Of a DNA stretch of 35,624 nt, positions 24,494-32,909 are shown in pieces. The notes beneath the pieces were generated by a model, which was not told the origin of the DNA, searched no databases, and saw nothing but the letters and a program-made list of their open reading frames with translations. Position numbers and translations under genes: made by a program. This DNA comes from Clostridia bacterium (lineage in GTDB: Bacteria; Bacillota; Clostridia; Oscillospirales; Acutalibacteraceae): assembly GCA_017436815.1 (NCBI GenBank), contig JAFSCI010000063.1:1-35624 (forward strand), in the 5' to 3' direction. How positions within the stretch are numbered: position 1 is the stretch's first letter; every line of letters begins with the position of its first letter.

Positions 24494-25158
24494 TATTCCA
24501 CGCCCTTTGTTTTAAGATACTCTACAAGAAGGTCGAGCGACTGCTCGAAGGTGTTGCCGGTTGTATCGAAAGCATAAGCATCTTCTGCCTGCTTTAAGGG
24601 TGCTATTGCGCGGTGAGAATCGTTATAATCACGCTTTTCCAAGTCTTCTAAGACTTGCTCGTAGGTCACGTCCTGACCCTTGGCAATAAGCTCTTCATAT
24701 CGGCGCTTTGCGCGTTCTTTGGCCGATGCGCTTAAGAATATTTTAATCTCGGCATTCGGAAAAACCACCGTACCAATATCACGACCGTCTAAAATTACGT
24801 TTTTGCCGTTTGCAATAGAGCGCTGCATACCAAGTAAAAATGCTCTTACCTCAGGTAAAGCCGATACGGCCGAGGCCATTAACGATACCTCGGGTGTGCG
24901 AATTTCATCGCTTACATCAACACCGTCTAAATACACTCTTTGCTCGGCGTTTACGTAGTTTATATCTACCGTTGTGTCGCTTAAAACCTCTTCAACCAAA
25001 GCGGTATTATCGAGCTGCACACCTTTGTTTATAAACTTAAGGCCAACGGTTCTGTAAAGCGCACCGGTATCAATATAAACAAAGCCCAGTCTTTTTGCGA
25101 GCTTTTTGGATAAGGTGCTTTTGCCTGCACCGGAAGGACCGTCAATTGCAATAATCAT
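24493..25158 (-). CDS. cmk: Cytidylate kinase
   Basis: Phosphorylates CMP and dCMP with ATP. The 221-residue protein begins MIIAIDGPSGAGKST with the P-loop at 7-14. It has YIDTGALYRTVGL, the conserved VILDGRDIGTVVFPNA, the lid-side KERAKRRYEEL and RDYNDSHRAIAPLK. ATG 25158 with AGGAAG upstream is preferred; the in-frame GTG at 25176 would overlap the upstream gene and lacks a ribosome binding site. Its product pool links to the dCMP deaminase elsewhere in the window, but they are in separate operons. Confidence 0.96.
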   Translation of the reverse strand: MIIAIDGPSGAGKSTLSKKLAKRLGFVYIDTGALYRTVGLKFINKGVQLDNTALVEEVLSDTTVDINYVNAEQRVYLDGVDVSDEIRTPEVSLMASAVSALPEVRAFLLGMQRSIANGKNVILDGRDIGTVVFPNAEIKIFLSASAKERAKRRYEELIAKGQDVTYEQVLEDLEKRDYNDSHRAIAPLKQAEDAYAFDTTGNTFEQSLDLLVEYLKTKGVE

Positions 25159-25169
25159 TTTTACACTTC

Positions 25170-26393
25170 CTAACACATTTTTCCTGCAAGATGCCCCGTT
25201 GAAAAGGCAATTTGCAAATTAAAGCCGCCGGTATATGCATCAATATCAATAACCTCACCGGCAAAGCTAAGACCGTTTACAACTTTAGATTTAAGCGTTG
25301 CGGGGTCTATTTCTTTTAAAGACACACCGCCCTTGGTTACAACCGCCTGCTCTATCGGAGCAAAATCGGTAACGGTAACGCTAAGCTCTTTAATAAGGCG
25401 CACCAAAGCCATTCTTTGCTCACGGCTTATTTGATTTACCTTGGTACTGCCCTCTATGCCCGAGAGTCTTACTATAACCGGTATTAACGACGACGGCAAA
25501 AGCTTACTCAGAGCATTCTGAAAATCTTTATTCTGATTTTCCTCAAAATCTCTTAAAATTCGTTTATCTAAGGTCTGCTCATCGAGTGCGGGCTTTAGAT
25601 CTATAAGTACTTTATATTTTTTGCTTTCTAAGTTTTTAATATGCGCCGACGCACTTAAAACCAACGGACCGGAAATTCCGTTATGGGTAAAGAGCATCTC
25701 GCCAAGCTCAGAATACAGAGGTTTTTTCTTACCCTCTTCCATTAGCTTTATGCTGACGTTTTTAAGGCTTAATCCCTGTAAGTGCGAACAAAAGCCCTCG
25801 TGCGCAATAAGAGCAGTTAAGGACGGCTTTAATGCCGTAACGGTATGCCCTGCTTGCTTGGCTAAAGTATATCCGTCGCCCGTTGAGCCTGTTTTCGGGT
25901 AAGAAAGCCCACCCGTTGCAATAACTGTGTGCTCACCGTAAAAAGACTCGCCAAGCTCGGTTTTAATGCCGACTACAGCATTTTGCTCTAAAATAAGCTC
26001 ACTAATACGCGCATTTACAATTTTTATGTTTTTGTGCCTTGCATATTTTTGCAGAGCATCGGCAATATCCATAGCCTTTTCCGACACCGGAAAAACTCTG
26101 TTGCCACGCTCGGTTTTAAGCGGCACACCCAGTTTTTCAAAAAGCGCCATTGTATCTTTAGCAGAAAAGGCGTTATACGACGGATACAAAAATTTGCCGT
26201 TGCCCGTCACGTTTGCCATATGGGTATTAATATCGGAATTATTTGTAAGATTACATCTGCCCTTGCCCGTTACAAGAATTTTTCTTGCCATACGTTCGTT
26301 ACGCTCAAACAGTGTAACCTTATTTCCATTCTCAGCCGCCGCCACCGCCGCCATAATTCCGGCAGGACCCGCGCCTATTACCAAAACATTCAT
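25170..26393 (-). CDS. BaiN/HI0933-family FAD-dependent oxidoreductase
   Basis: A 407-residue flavoprotein of the HI0933-like family (often annotated aminoacetone oxidase family or BaiN). It has the dinucleotide-binding GAGPAGIMAA (7-16), KILVTGKGRCNLTN (38-51), GGLSYPKTGSTGDGY and a C-terminal FAGEVIDIDAYTGGFNLQIAFSTG. The last is the family's second FAD-binding signature. BaiN itself was linked to bile-acid dehydroxylation in Clostridium scindens, but most members have no proven reaction and this one is widespread as a housekeeping neighbour of cmk. Bile-acid activity should not be assumed. ATG 26393 has a weak GGTGA site and follows the membrane protein gene by 7 bases. Confidence 0.9.
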   Translation of the reverse strand: MNVLVIGAGPAGIMAAVAAAENGNKVTLFERNERMARKILVTGKGRCNLTNNSDINTHMANVTGNGKFLYPSYNAFSAKDTMALFEKLGVPLKTERGNRVFPVSEKAMDIADALQKYARHKNIKIVNARISELILEQNAVVGIKTELGESFYGEHTVIATGGLSYPKTGSTGDGYTLAKQAGHTVTALKPSLTALIAHEGFCSHLQGLSLKNVSIKLMEEGKKKPLYSELGEMLFTHNGISGPLVLSASAHIKNLESKKYKVLIDLKPALDEQTLDKRILRDFEENQNKDFQNALSKLLPSSLIPVIVRLSGIEGSTKVNQISREQRMALVRLIKELSVTVTDFAPIEQAVVTKGGVSLKEIDPATLKSKVVNGLSFAGEVIDIDAYTGGFNLQIAFSTGHLAGKMC

Positions 26394-26400
26394 TTAAAAT

Positions 26401-26928
26401 TCACCGTAAAAGTTTGTTGACTGCGCCGTGCAGACGAATAATATAAAAGGTTGAGAGTCTTGTCAGCGCAAAATCGTAAAGCAAGAAAACGAAATTTGCC
26501 GCAATTAAAAACAAAACTGTGAAGAGTGTTGTTTTTATGTCACTACCAAATAAATTAATACCTGTAAGCAACGTTATAATTACATAAAACACTGCAGCCG
26601 AAACATTAAAATACAAAATTTTAACTACAAAGCTCAGCGCAATATTTTTTATTTTTTCAATTATGCTTTTTAGCCACGGATAAACCCCGAATAGCAAAAT
26701 AAATAAAATTTTAACCTCAATTTCGGCAATAAAAAATGATATAATCGCCGATACAACGTAAGTAGCTATGGTATATTTTAAATTAGCCTCAATTAAAACC
26801 ACCAAAAGTACAAGCCCTGCAACAGCCGGTACGGTATAGGTTAAATTCGGAATGTAGCCAAGCAGCATTATTACGCTTATAATTGCCGCGCAAATTGCGC
26901 AAAATGCAATATTCTTAGTCTTTTTCAT
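26401..26928 (-). CDS. Small polytopic membrane protein of unknown function
   Basis: Not recognised with certainty. The 175-residue product (from ATG 26928) is mostly hydrophobic, with about five or six membrane segments. It begins MKKTKNIAFCAICAAI, reminiscent of ECF-transporter substrate-binding (S) components. The motif FGVYPWLKSIIEKIKN lies in a loop. ATG 26928 sits 2 bases after the J-protein stop with no ribosome binding site, so translation is probably coupled. An in-frame GTG at 26964 would add 12 residues overlapping the J-protein gene. It lies in the cmk-plsC-ispH operon. A vitamin or metal S component is one possibility, but no substrate signature is visible. Confidence 0.72.
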   Translation of the reverse strand: MKKTKNIAFCAICAAIISVIMLLGYIPNLTYTVPAVAGLVLLVVLIEANLKYTIATYVVSAIISFFIAEIEVKILFILLFGVYPWLKSIIEKIKNIALSFVVKILYFNVSAAVFYVIITLLTGINLFGSDIKTTLFTVLFLIAANFVFLLYDFALTRLSTFYIIRLHGAVNKLLR

Positions 26929-26930
26929 AA

Positions 26931-27527
26931 TTAACAACAACGAATTAAATCGCCGCCCATACACTCACAGCAGCAGTCGGCACATATAAGCGATGAACAA
27001 ACGTCACAACCGCTGCAGCCTGCGCCGTAAGCGGCAGTTCTGTACGGATTATAGGCATTCGTTCTGCTGCGCTGCATACGGTTAAGAGCCTCACGGTATT
27101 CGGCATTTGTAGGATCTAAACGACAAGCGTTTGAAAAGCTCGCATAAGCGCCGTCAAACCAGCCGCGCTTGTACTGAACCGTACCGTTTAAAAAATACCA
27201 CTCTGCATCACGCTGATTTGTAGGCACACCGTCCAGTAACTCCTGAGCCTGCTCTAAGCGGTTAGAGGCTATAAGGTTTCTGACATCGGGATAATTACTC
27301 TGAACATTATTAAAATTGTTGCCCGAATTTTTACGATGCTTGCGCTGATTCATTATTGTATCGTATGCATCGTTTATCTCCTGCATTTTCTCCGACGCTA
27401 AGTCCGATAGCGGATTATCGGCATAATTATCGGGATGATACTTTCTTGCAAGATTGCGGTATGCGCTTTTTATTTGTTCCTCTGTGGCATCCTTAGAAAT
27501 GCCTAAAACTTCATACGGGTCTCTCAT
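26931..27527 (-). CDS. J-domain protein with cysteine-rich C-terminus
   Basis: A co-chaperone-type protein that probably recruits DnaK. The 198-residue protein has an N-terminal J domain (1-~62) with DPYEVLGI, the obligatory HPD at 31-33 and DAYDTI. A TPR-like helical segment (~82-150, [24 protein letters not shown]) follows. The last 28 residues contain ten cysteines arranged as C-x2-C-x2-C-x4-C-x2-CCC-x-C and a terminal CC. The tail suggests metal or Fe-S binding, or palmitoylation-like clustering; this is inference. It lacks the zinc-finger and substrate domains of classical DnaJ. ATG 27527 overlaps the DUF5685 stop (ATGA), with AAGGAG upstream. The pairing with DUF5685 implies a shared client. 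Confidence 0.88.
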   Translation of the reverse strand: MRDPYEVLGISKDATEEQIKSAYRNLARKYHPDNYADNPLSDLASEKMQEINDAYDTIMNQRKHRKNSGNNFNNVQSNYPDVRNLIASNRLEQAQELLDGVPTNQRDAEWYFLNGTVQYKRGWFDGAYASFSNACRLDPTNAEYREALNRMQRSRTNAYNPYRTAAYGAGCSGCDVCSSLICADCCCECMGGDLIRCC

Positions 27528-28369
27528 AATTTAATCTCCTTGTTTTGAACCGATTCAAGTCCTAAATAAAGAATGTTATCTAAAATAGTTTTATATCTTT
27601 TTATGGGTAAAAGCTCGTACGCCCTTTGAGCCTCAATAGCGCAGAGCATTATTTTTTCTTGCAGCTGCGGTTTAAATTCGGTGCTCTCACCCGAAAACTG
27701 ACTGCTGTAAATTAACGGGTTATACGAGCCTCGTTTTTTATCATCAAGATAATCTGCCGCAGCATCGAGTATATAAATATACCTGCCGATGCAGTAGCCT
27801 AGGCGGTTTAGTATGCGTTTTTGTGTGTCGTCTTCACTGCAAAGCTCAAAAATTTTTCCGAGAGCATAAGACGTTGGGTCTGCGGCCTTATCAATATCGC
27901 CGCTTTTTTGCGCTTCGATTTGCGACTGCTTTTCAATATAATCTTTAACAGTTTTTTCAATTAAAGGATACTCTTTTGCCGCTTTTTTATGCGAAGAAAA
28001 ATATACAAGCTTTAATATAAAAAATCCGATTTTTTTGAAAAAGCCTTCATCCGCAATATTATCGCACAGCTTGTAATAAAGCATTATAACCGCCGCGGCA
28101 GACGGCATATAAAACGCATTTGCATCTTTACAGTAAACACATTTTTTTAGCGGATTACAGGTGCAACGCTTTTTCTCATACTCCACTTGCTCATCTGATA
28201 AAGCACAGTTTAGCATTGCCAAAAACGCAAAATCATAGCTTAAAGTAAACCTTAAAAGCGGAGTGTAGCGTTTGCCCATCACTTTGCAAAGGGTGCAGTA
28301 AACTGCCTTGTAGGTGTCGTATTCGCGAATTTTCATCTCTGGCTTTTCGGCCCTTATATAACCAAACAC
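27524..28369 (-). CDS. DUF5685 family protein
   Basis: A 281-residue, largely helical protein of uncharacterised family DUF5685. Cysteines form CxxC at 25-28 and CxC-x5-CxxC at 69-80, a likely metal site. Two acidic motifs, DNIAD (103-107) and DAAAD (202-206, followed by YLDD), resemble the paired DxxxD Mg2+-binding motifs of squalene/phytoene synthases. Whether this protein has that fold is inference. The start is GTG 28369, with GGGGAG 7 bases upstream. It leads a seven-gene minus-strand run that includes a J-protein (4-base overlap) and, at the far end, ispH. A possible extended -10 (TGATAGAAT, 28401-28393) precedes it. Function unknown. Confidence 0.8.
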   Translation of the reverse strand: MFGYIRAEKPEMKIREYDTYKAVYCTLCKVMGKRYTPLLRFTLSYDFAFLAMLNCALSDEQVEYEKKRCTCNPLKKCVYCKDANAFYMPSAAAVIMLYYKLCDNIADEGFFKKIGFFILKLVYFSSHKKAAKEYPLIEKTVKDYIEKQSQIEAQKSGDIDKAADPTSYALGKIFELCSEDDTQKRILNRLGYCIGRYIYILDAAADYLDDKKRGSYNPLIYSSQFSGESTEFKPQLQEKIMLCAIEAQRAYELLPIKRYKTILDNILYLGLESVQNKEIKL

Positions 28370-28392
28370 AAAACCACTCCCCTTTTAACAAT

Positions 28393-28401
28393 ATTCTATC
28401 A
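28393..28401 (-). promoter_or_regulatory. Possible extended -10 promoter for the DUF5685-ispH operon
   Basis: On the minus strand, TGATAGAAT, 24 bases before the GTG start. No convincing -35 box is visible. It is the best candidate in the 126-base gap. Confidence 0.4.
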
Positions 28402-28456
28402 AAAACCAAAAAGATATTGATTAATAATGTGTAAATATTATTAAAGCAAAATATAG

Positions 28457-28483
28457 CAAAAACGGGACGAAATATCGCCCCGT
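28457..28483 (-). terminator. Intrinsic terminator of oadG-oadB
   Basis: On the minus strand a 9-bp stem (28483-28475 with 28470-28462, one G-U pair) with a 4-base loop is followed by five U residues. It begins 12 bases after the oadB stop. Confidence 0.75.
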
Positions 28484-28495
28484 ATTCTTTTTAAA

Positions 28496-29731
28496 CTATC
28501 CAAGCATATTGATAAGTACGCCTGCAGCTACTGCAGAGCCAATAACACCCGCAACGTTCGGACCCATTGCGTGCATAAGTAAGAAGTTGCCCGGATCTTC
28601 TTCCTGACCAACCATCTGAGATACTCGCGCCGCCATAGGAACAGCCGAAACACCCGCAGAGCCAATAAGCGGGTTAACCTTACCGCCTGTTAATAAGTAC
28701 ATAAGTTTACCGAATAAAACGCCGCCCGCTGTACCAAGCGCAAAGGCAACAAGACCCATAAGAACAATTTTAATTGTGCTCATATTAAGGAAGCTTTGTG
28801 CATTTGTGGTTGCGCCAACCGTAACACCAAGGAATATTGTGATAATATTCATAAGCTCGTTCTGGGCAGTTTTTGTGATTCTTTCAACAACGCCGCTTTC
28901 TCTCATAAGGTTGCCAAGCATAAGCATACCAACTAAGGTTGCAGCATCGGGTAAAAGAACAGAAACCACAATGGTAACAACTATGGGGAATATGATTTTT
29001 TCGGTCTTAGAAACGGTTCTTAGAGTTTCCATTCTGACCATACGCTCTTTTTTGGTGGTAAGAGCGCGCATAATGGGCTTTTGAATAAAGGGTATAAGCG
29101 CCATATACGAATAAGCCGCAACGGCAATTGGTCCTAATAAGTGAGGAGCAAGCTTAGTGGCCGTAAATATAGCGGTAGGTCCGTCTGCGCCACCTATAAT
29201 ACCAATTGCGCCTGCCTCCTGCGGAGACATACCCAAAGCCAGCGCGCCAATAAATGCTACGAATATACCAAGCTGTGCCGCAGCACCAAGTAAAAAGCTC
29301 TTGGGGTTACTGATTAACGGGCCAAAGTCGGTCATACAACCAATGCCTAAGAAAATAAGGGGCGGATATACACCGAGCTTTACGCCCAAATATAAAATAT
29401 CCAAAAGACCGCCGTGCAAAACGTTGCCGACAATAAGCTCAGGCTTGCCGTCTATCATCTGCCAGTATTCTGAGTTAAGACTACCGTCTTCAAAGGTAGA
29501 TACCCAGTATTCTGGGTGGAATAATCCTGCACCGGGCAGGTTTGTGAGTAACATACCGAACGCTATCGGTAAAAGCAGTAACGGCTCGAACTTTTTAGCA
29601 ATTGCAAGATAAATAAGGAAGCAGGAAACGCCTATCATTATAAGGTTTTTCCAGCCACCCTCAGCCAAAAATGCCGAGATACCTGAATCATTAAGTATAC
29701 CCATTACGGTATCAATAAACTGACTAAACAT
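28496..29731 (-). CDS. oadB: Sodium-translocating decarboxylase beta subunit (OadB/GcdB/MmdB)
   Basis: Integral membrane subunit that couples decarboxylation of a carboxybiotin carrier to Na+ export. The 411-residue protein has about ten membrane segments and the family's signatures. These are [18 protein letters not shown] with the essential Asp just before (CMTDFGPL), the re-entrant loop [16 protein letters not shown], and [20 protein letters not shown] near the end. ATG 29731 with AGGTGA 6 bases upstream is preferred over GTG 29740. oadG lies 14 bases upstream. The alpha (carboxyltransferase) and biotin carrier subunits are not in the window, so the substrate (oxaloacetate, methylmalonyl-CoA or glutaconyl-CoA) cannot be decided. 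Confidence 0.95.
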   Translation of the reverse strand: MFSQFIDTVMGILNDSGISAFLAEGGWKNLIMIGVSCFLIYLAIAKKFEPLLLLPIAFGMLLTNLPGAGLFHPEYWVSTFEDGSLNSEYWQMIDGKPELIVGNVLHGGLLDILYLGVKLGVYPPLIFLGIGCMTDFGPLISNPKSFLLGAAAQLGIFVAFIGALALGMSPQEAGAIGIIGGADGPTAIFTATKLAPHLLGPIAVAAYSYMALIPFIQKPIMRALTTKKERMVRMETLRTVSKTEKIIFPIVVTIVVSVLLPDAATLVGMLMLGNLMRESGVVERITKTAQNELMNIITIFLGVTVGATTNAQSFLNMSTIKIVLMGLVAFALGTAGGVLFGKLMYLLTGGKVNPLIGSAGVSAVPMAARVSQMVGQEEDPGNFLLMHAMGPNVAGVIGSAVAAGVLINMLG

Positions 29732-29745
29732 AATTTTCACCTAAA

Positions 29746-30108
29746 CTAAAATGCCCTTGTGTTCTCTATAAGGCCCGATAAAGCCCAAATGTTTCTTGTT
29801 CCTCTTGCCGCTTTTACCGACTTAATAACAGGCTTCACACCCGTACCCTCGTACATAGCAGCCACTGCAGCGGCTATAACGGCTATAATTTCATCTTCGT
29901 CTTCACTTGCAGCCACAACAGGCATTGTCGGAGCAACCGGAGCCACGTTTGGAGCCGTTGCCTTTTCCCCGCCGTTCTCTATCTTTTTAACCTTAGAGAA
30001 AAGCGAAAAGCACGAAATAATCAATACCAGTAATACCAGCATTAAAAATACAATCGCAACACCCGTAAAGGTAACGTTTGCACCTAAATTAAATAAATTT
30101 TCTTCCAT
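29746..30108 (-). CDS. oadG: Sodium pump decarboxylase gamma subunit (OadG-like)
   Basis: Small membrane-anchored assembly subunit that bridges alpha and beta subunits. The 120-residue protein has a single membrane segment (about 11-35, VTFTGVAIVFLMLVLLVLII). An Ala/Pro-rich linker with acidic EDEDE follows, then a C-terminal segment IIAVIAAAVAAMYEG and ending in NTRAF. ATG 30108 has GGAG 8 bases upstream; the in-frame GTG at 30117 overlaps that site. First gene of the oadG-oadB unit, with a near-consensus promoter upstream. Confidence 0.88.
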   Translation of the reverse strand: MEENLFNLGANVTFTGVAIVFLMLVLLVLIISCFSLFSKVKKIENGGEKATAPNVAPVAPTMPVVAASEDEDEIIAVIAAAVAAMYEGTGVKPVIKSVKAARGTRNIWALSGLIENTRAF

Positions 30109-30182
30109 AGCGCACACTCCAAAAAAGTATTTATATCTTAGGGATAATAATTAAAAACCATATCCCGCCATTTTACTAAAAT

Positions 30183-30211
30183 ATTATATCGCACTTTGTA
30201 AAATTTAGCAA
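30183..30211 (-). promoter_or_regulatory. Promoter of oadG-oadB
   Basis: On the minus strand TTGCTA (30211-30206), a 17-base spacer and a perfect TATAAT (30188-30183). Predicted start is near 30176, giving a leader of about 68 bases with no obvious structure. Confidence 0.7.
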
Positions 30212-30230
30212 CTATTATTTTAAAAATTTT

Positions 30231-30270
30231 AAAAACAAATCACCCCAAAATTTTGAGGTGATTTGTTTTA
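30231..30270 (-). terminator. Intrinsic terminator of ackA-galK
   Basis: Long A/T-rich hairpin: 13-bp arms (30232-30244 with 30257-30269), one mismatch, then an inner 5-bp CAAAA/TTTTG stem. On the minus strand it is followed by a U-rich tract. Confidence 0.75.
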
Positions 30271-30275
30271 ATGTT

Positions 30276-31547
30276 TTATTTAAGCTCGTAGCCGCCGACT
30301 GAACGGATTTTGAGTATATAGCAGCTGCCCTCGCCGAAAAATGCTTCTATGTAGGTTTTATAGGACTCTACCATATCATCGGGCACAAAGGCCTGAATTG
30401 TGCCTGCAAAGCCGCCGCCGTGAACACGGCAAGCGCCCTTACCGTTTAAGAACTGCTTGGTAAGTGCAAGAGCCAAAGAAACGCCCTGCTCGCTAACGTC
30501 GGAATTAGAATAAACGTTTTGCAGATACATAAACGAAGAATCGCCCGAGGCATTTATAAGCTTTAAGAAGCCTTCAAAATCGCCCGCTTTAAGAGCCTCT
30601 TTTTCCTCGTAGGCTTTATTATTATCGCCAAAGAAGTGGATAGCTCTTAAAATTGCTCTGTCGCCGCAATCGTCACGAAGAGTGGGAATTGCTTTGTAAA
30701 ACTCATCTTCGTCAACGTCACGTAAAAAGTCCTTACCGAGCGCGTTGCTTATCTTACGGCATTCTATGGTAATGTCGGCATAGTCGCCCGTTAAATTGGC
30801 GTGGTTACCGCCTGTATTGACAATGCAAAGCTTATGCTTATATGCATCTAAATCAAGCTGAACCTTCTCAATTACAGGGTTTTGCGGATCTTTAAAGTCC
30901 ATACCGGTAAAGCCGCCTACCGAGCTAGCCATTTGGTCAAGCATTCCGCAGGGTTTACCAAAATATCGGCTTTCTGATTTTTGCGACATTTTTGCAATTT
31001 CTACCGCAGAAACGGCAGAATCGTTATAAAGTCCGTTTATAATATTACCTACAAGTACCTCGAATGCGGCAGAGGACGAAAGTCCCGAGCCCTTTAGAAC
31101 GTTAGAGGTTGTATAGGCATCAAATCCGCCAATATTAGCGCCGCTCTGCTTAAAGAACGAAAGCATACCACGAATTAGCGCTATTGCCTTGCCCTCTTCA
31201 GATTCTTTTATATCAAGGTCGGTAATATCTACAGTGTCCATATCAAAGCCTTTGGACTTAATGCGGACTGTGTTATTATCGGTCGCCGAAACAACTGCGA
31301 TAACGTCTAAATTAACGCTACCCGTTAAAACTCGGCCGTGCTGGTGGTCGGTATGGTTACCGCCTACCTCTGTTCTGCCGGGGGCAGAAAAAAGTCTAAT
31401 ATTATCCCTCTCGCCATAAAGTGCTAAAAATTCGTCGCAGGCTTCCAGATAACGCTCTCTTGCAAGTAAGACGTCGTCATACAAAAGCGCAAAATCGGTA
31501 TCAAACCCGCCGTCTTGAATTTTAGACTTAATTTGCTGTAAGTTCAT
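30276..31547 (-). CDS. galK: Galactokinase-family GHMP kinase
   Basis: ATP-dependent sugar kinase, most likely galactokinase of the Leloir pathway. The 423-residue protein has the galactokinase-type first signature FSAPGRTEVGGNHTDHQHG (53-71), the ATP-binding GSGLSSSAAFE, the catalytic-region GMLDQMASSVGG and the third motif VHGGGFAGTIQAF. In classical enzymes the first signature reads GEHTDYN; here it is GNHTDHQ, so a sugar-contacting Glu is Asn. This variant is seen in a Firmicutes branch of the family. Galactose is therefore likely but not proven. AAGGAG precedes ATG 31547. It follows ackA by 24 bases; no galT, galE or sugar transporter is adjacent. Confidence 0.87.
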   Translation of the reverse strand: MNLQQIKSKIQDGGFDTDFALLYDDVLLARERYLEACDEFLALYGERDNIRLFSAPGRTEVGGNHTDHQHGRVLTGSVNLDVIAVVSATDNNTVRIKSKGFDMDTVDITDLDIKESEEGKAIALIRGMLSFFKQSGANIGGFDAYTTSNVLKGSGLSSSAAFEVLVGNIINGLYNDSAVSAVEIAKMSQKSESRYFGKPCGMLDQMASSVGGFTGMDFKDPQNPVIEKVQLDLDAYKHKLCIVNTGGNHANLTGDYADITIECRKISNALGKDFLRDVDEDEFYKAIPTLRDDCGDRAILRAIHFFGDNNKAYEEKEALKAGDFEGFLKLINASGDSSFMYLQNVYSNSDVSEQGVSLALALTKQFLNGKGACRVHGGGFAGTIQAFVPDDMVESYKTYIEAFFGEGSCYILKIRSVGGYELK

Positions 31548-31571
31548 AAGTAATACTCCTTAGGGTAGAGT

Positions 31572-32780
31572 TTATTTTGTTGCAAGAGCTAATGCATCAC
31601 GTGCGATAACGAGCTCTTCGTTGGTAGGAATAACGTATACTGCTACCTTAGATGCATCGGTCGAAAGCTTTAAGGTTCTGCCCTTTGCACGCATATTTGC
31701 GTTGTTGAAATCTTTATCAAAATCAAGACCAAGGAAGGTAAAGCTCTCGCAAATCTGCTCACGTAAATCGGCATTGTTTTCACCAAGGCCGCCTGTGAAT
31801 ACGATAGCGTCTATACCGTTCATAGCAGCTGCATAAGAGCCGATAAACTTTGTAATCTGATAACGCTGAATCTCTAAAGATAAAGCAGCACGCTTGTGGC
31901 CGTTTGCAGCAGCATCGCAAATATCACGGTTGTCGTTAGAAACGCCCGAGATACCGAGTGCGCCCGACTTTTTGTTAAGAAGTGTATCCATCTGATCGGG
32001 AGTAAGACCCTCTTTTTTAGCAATATAGTTAACAACTGTGGGGTCAAGGTCACCGGCACGGGTACCCATCATAAAGCCGCCTAAAGGAGAAAGACCCATA
32101 GAAGTATCTACACATTTGCCGCCGTCAACCGCAGTAATAGAGCAGCCGTTACCTAAGTGGCAGGTAACAATTTTTAAATCCTTAATATCCTTGCCCATTT
32201 CCTTAGCGCAAGCCTCACTTACAAAGCGGTGAGAAGTACCGTGTGCGCCGTAACGTCTTACGCCGTACTTTTCATAATACTCGTAAGGAACGGGGAAAAT
32301 GTATGCTTTTTCGGGCATTGTCTGATGGAAAGACGTATCGAAAACAGCAACCTGAGGAACGTCCTCGCCAAATGCCTTAATGCAAGCGCGCATTGCCAAA
32401 ACGTGTGCGGGGTTATGGAGGGGAGCAAGCTCGCCTAACTCGTCAATTTTCTGAATAACCTCTTCGTTAAGTAAAACCGACTTATCGAAAACGTCACCAC
32501 CCTGAACTACACGGTGACCGATAGCGCCAACCTCGCTTAAAGAATCAATAACCTTTGCGTCGCTCTTTGTAAGAGCAAATACAACTGCATCAAAAGCTTC
32601 TGCGTGGGTGGGCATGGGCATTTCGGCTACGTACTCTCTGCCGTCGGCTGCTTTATGCTCAATATTACCGCCGGGGCCGATACGCTCGCATATACCTTTT
32701 GCGATTACCTCTTCATTTTGCATATCAATAAGCTGATACTTAAGCGAAGAGCTTCCTGCATTAACAACAAAAATCTTCAT
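31572..32780 (-). CDS. ackA: Acetate kinase
   Basis: Converts acetyl phosphate and ADP to acetate and ATP, the main energy-yielding step of many fermenters. The 402-residue protein has the full set of ASKHA motifs: VNAGSSSLKYQL at the start, GHRVVQGGD, FDTSFHQTMP, YGAHGTSHRFV, CHLGNGCSITA and VFTGGLGENN. ATG 32780 with AGAGGAG 6 bases upstream is preferred over an in-frame start at 32807 that lies before the ribosome binding site. No phosphotransacetylase gene is next to it. It leads an operon with galK and is divergent from tmcAL. Confidence 0.97.
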   Translation of the reverse strand: MKIFVVNAGSSSLKYQLIDMQNEEVIAKGICERIGPGGNIEHKAADGREYVAEMPMPTHAEAFDAVVFALTKSDAKVIDSLSEVGAIGHRVVQGGDVFDKSVLLNEEVIQKIDELGELAPLHNPAHVLAMRACIKAFGEDVPQVAVFDTSFHQTMPEKAYIFPVPYEYYEKYGVRRYGAHGTSHRFVSEACAKEMGKDIKDLKIVTCHLGNGCSITAVDGGKCVDTSMGLSPLGGFMMGTRAGDLDPTVVNYIAKKEGLTPDQMDTLLNKKSGALGISGVSNDNRDICDAAANGHKRAALSLEIQRYQITKFIGSYAAAMNGIDAIVFTGGLGENNADLREQICESFTFLGLDFDKDFNNANMRAKGRTLKLSTDASKVAVYVIPTNEELVIARDALALATK

Positions 32781-32814
32781 AATTTTCTCCTCTTTCTCTT
32801 TTCTCACAAAATAA

Positions 32815-32854
32815 ATATTGATATATTTTATGAAATAAAGTAAAATATCAATAT
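32815..32854. repeat. Inverted repeat in the ackA-tmcAL divergent region
   Basis: Arms 32815-32830 and 32841-32854 (ATATTGATA..TTTTA, with a 2-base bulge) flank a 10-base centre. It is very A+T rich. A TATAAT at 32856-32861 points toward tmcAL, and a TTGTCA lies on the minus strand at 32874-32869. The dyad could be an operator for either gene, or simply A+T-rich promoter sequence. Confidence 0.35.
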
Positions 32855-32909
32855 ATATAATAACTCAGTGTGACAAATATTTCAAGTTTTTTATAAAGAA
32901 AGTGATTTA

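Noticed and set aside
25170..26393. Assigning the BaiN-like gene to bile-acid 7-dehydroxylation
   Set aside because: No other bai genes are present, and the gene sits in a conserved cmk-plsC-ispH housekeeping context; the family is broad.
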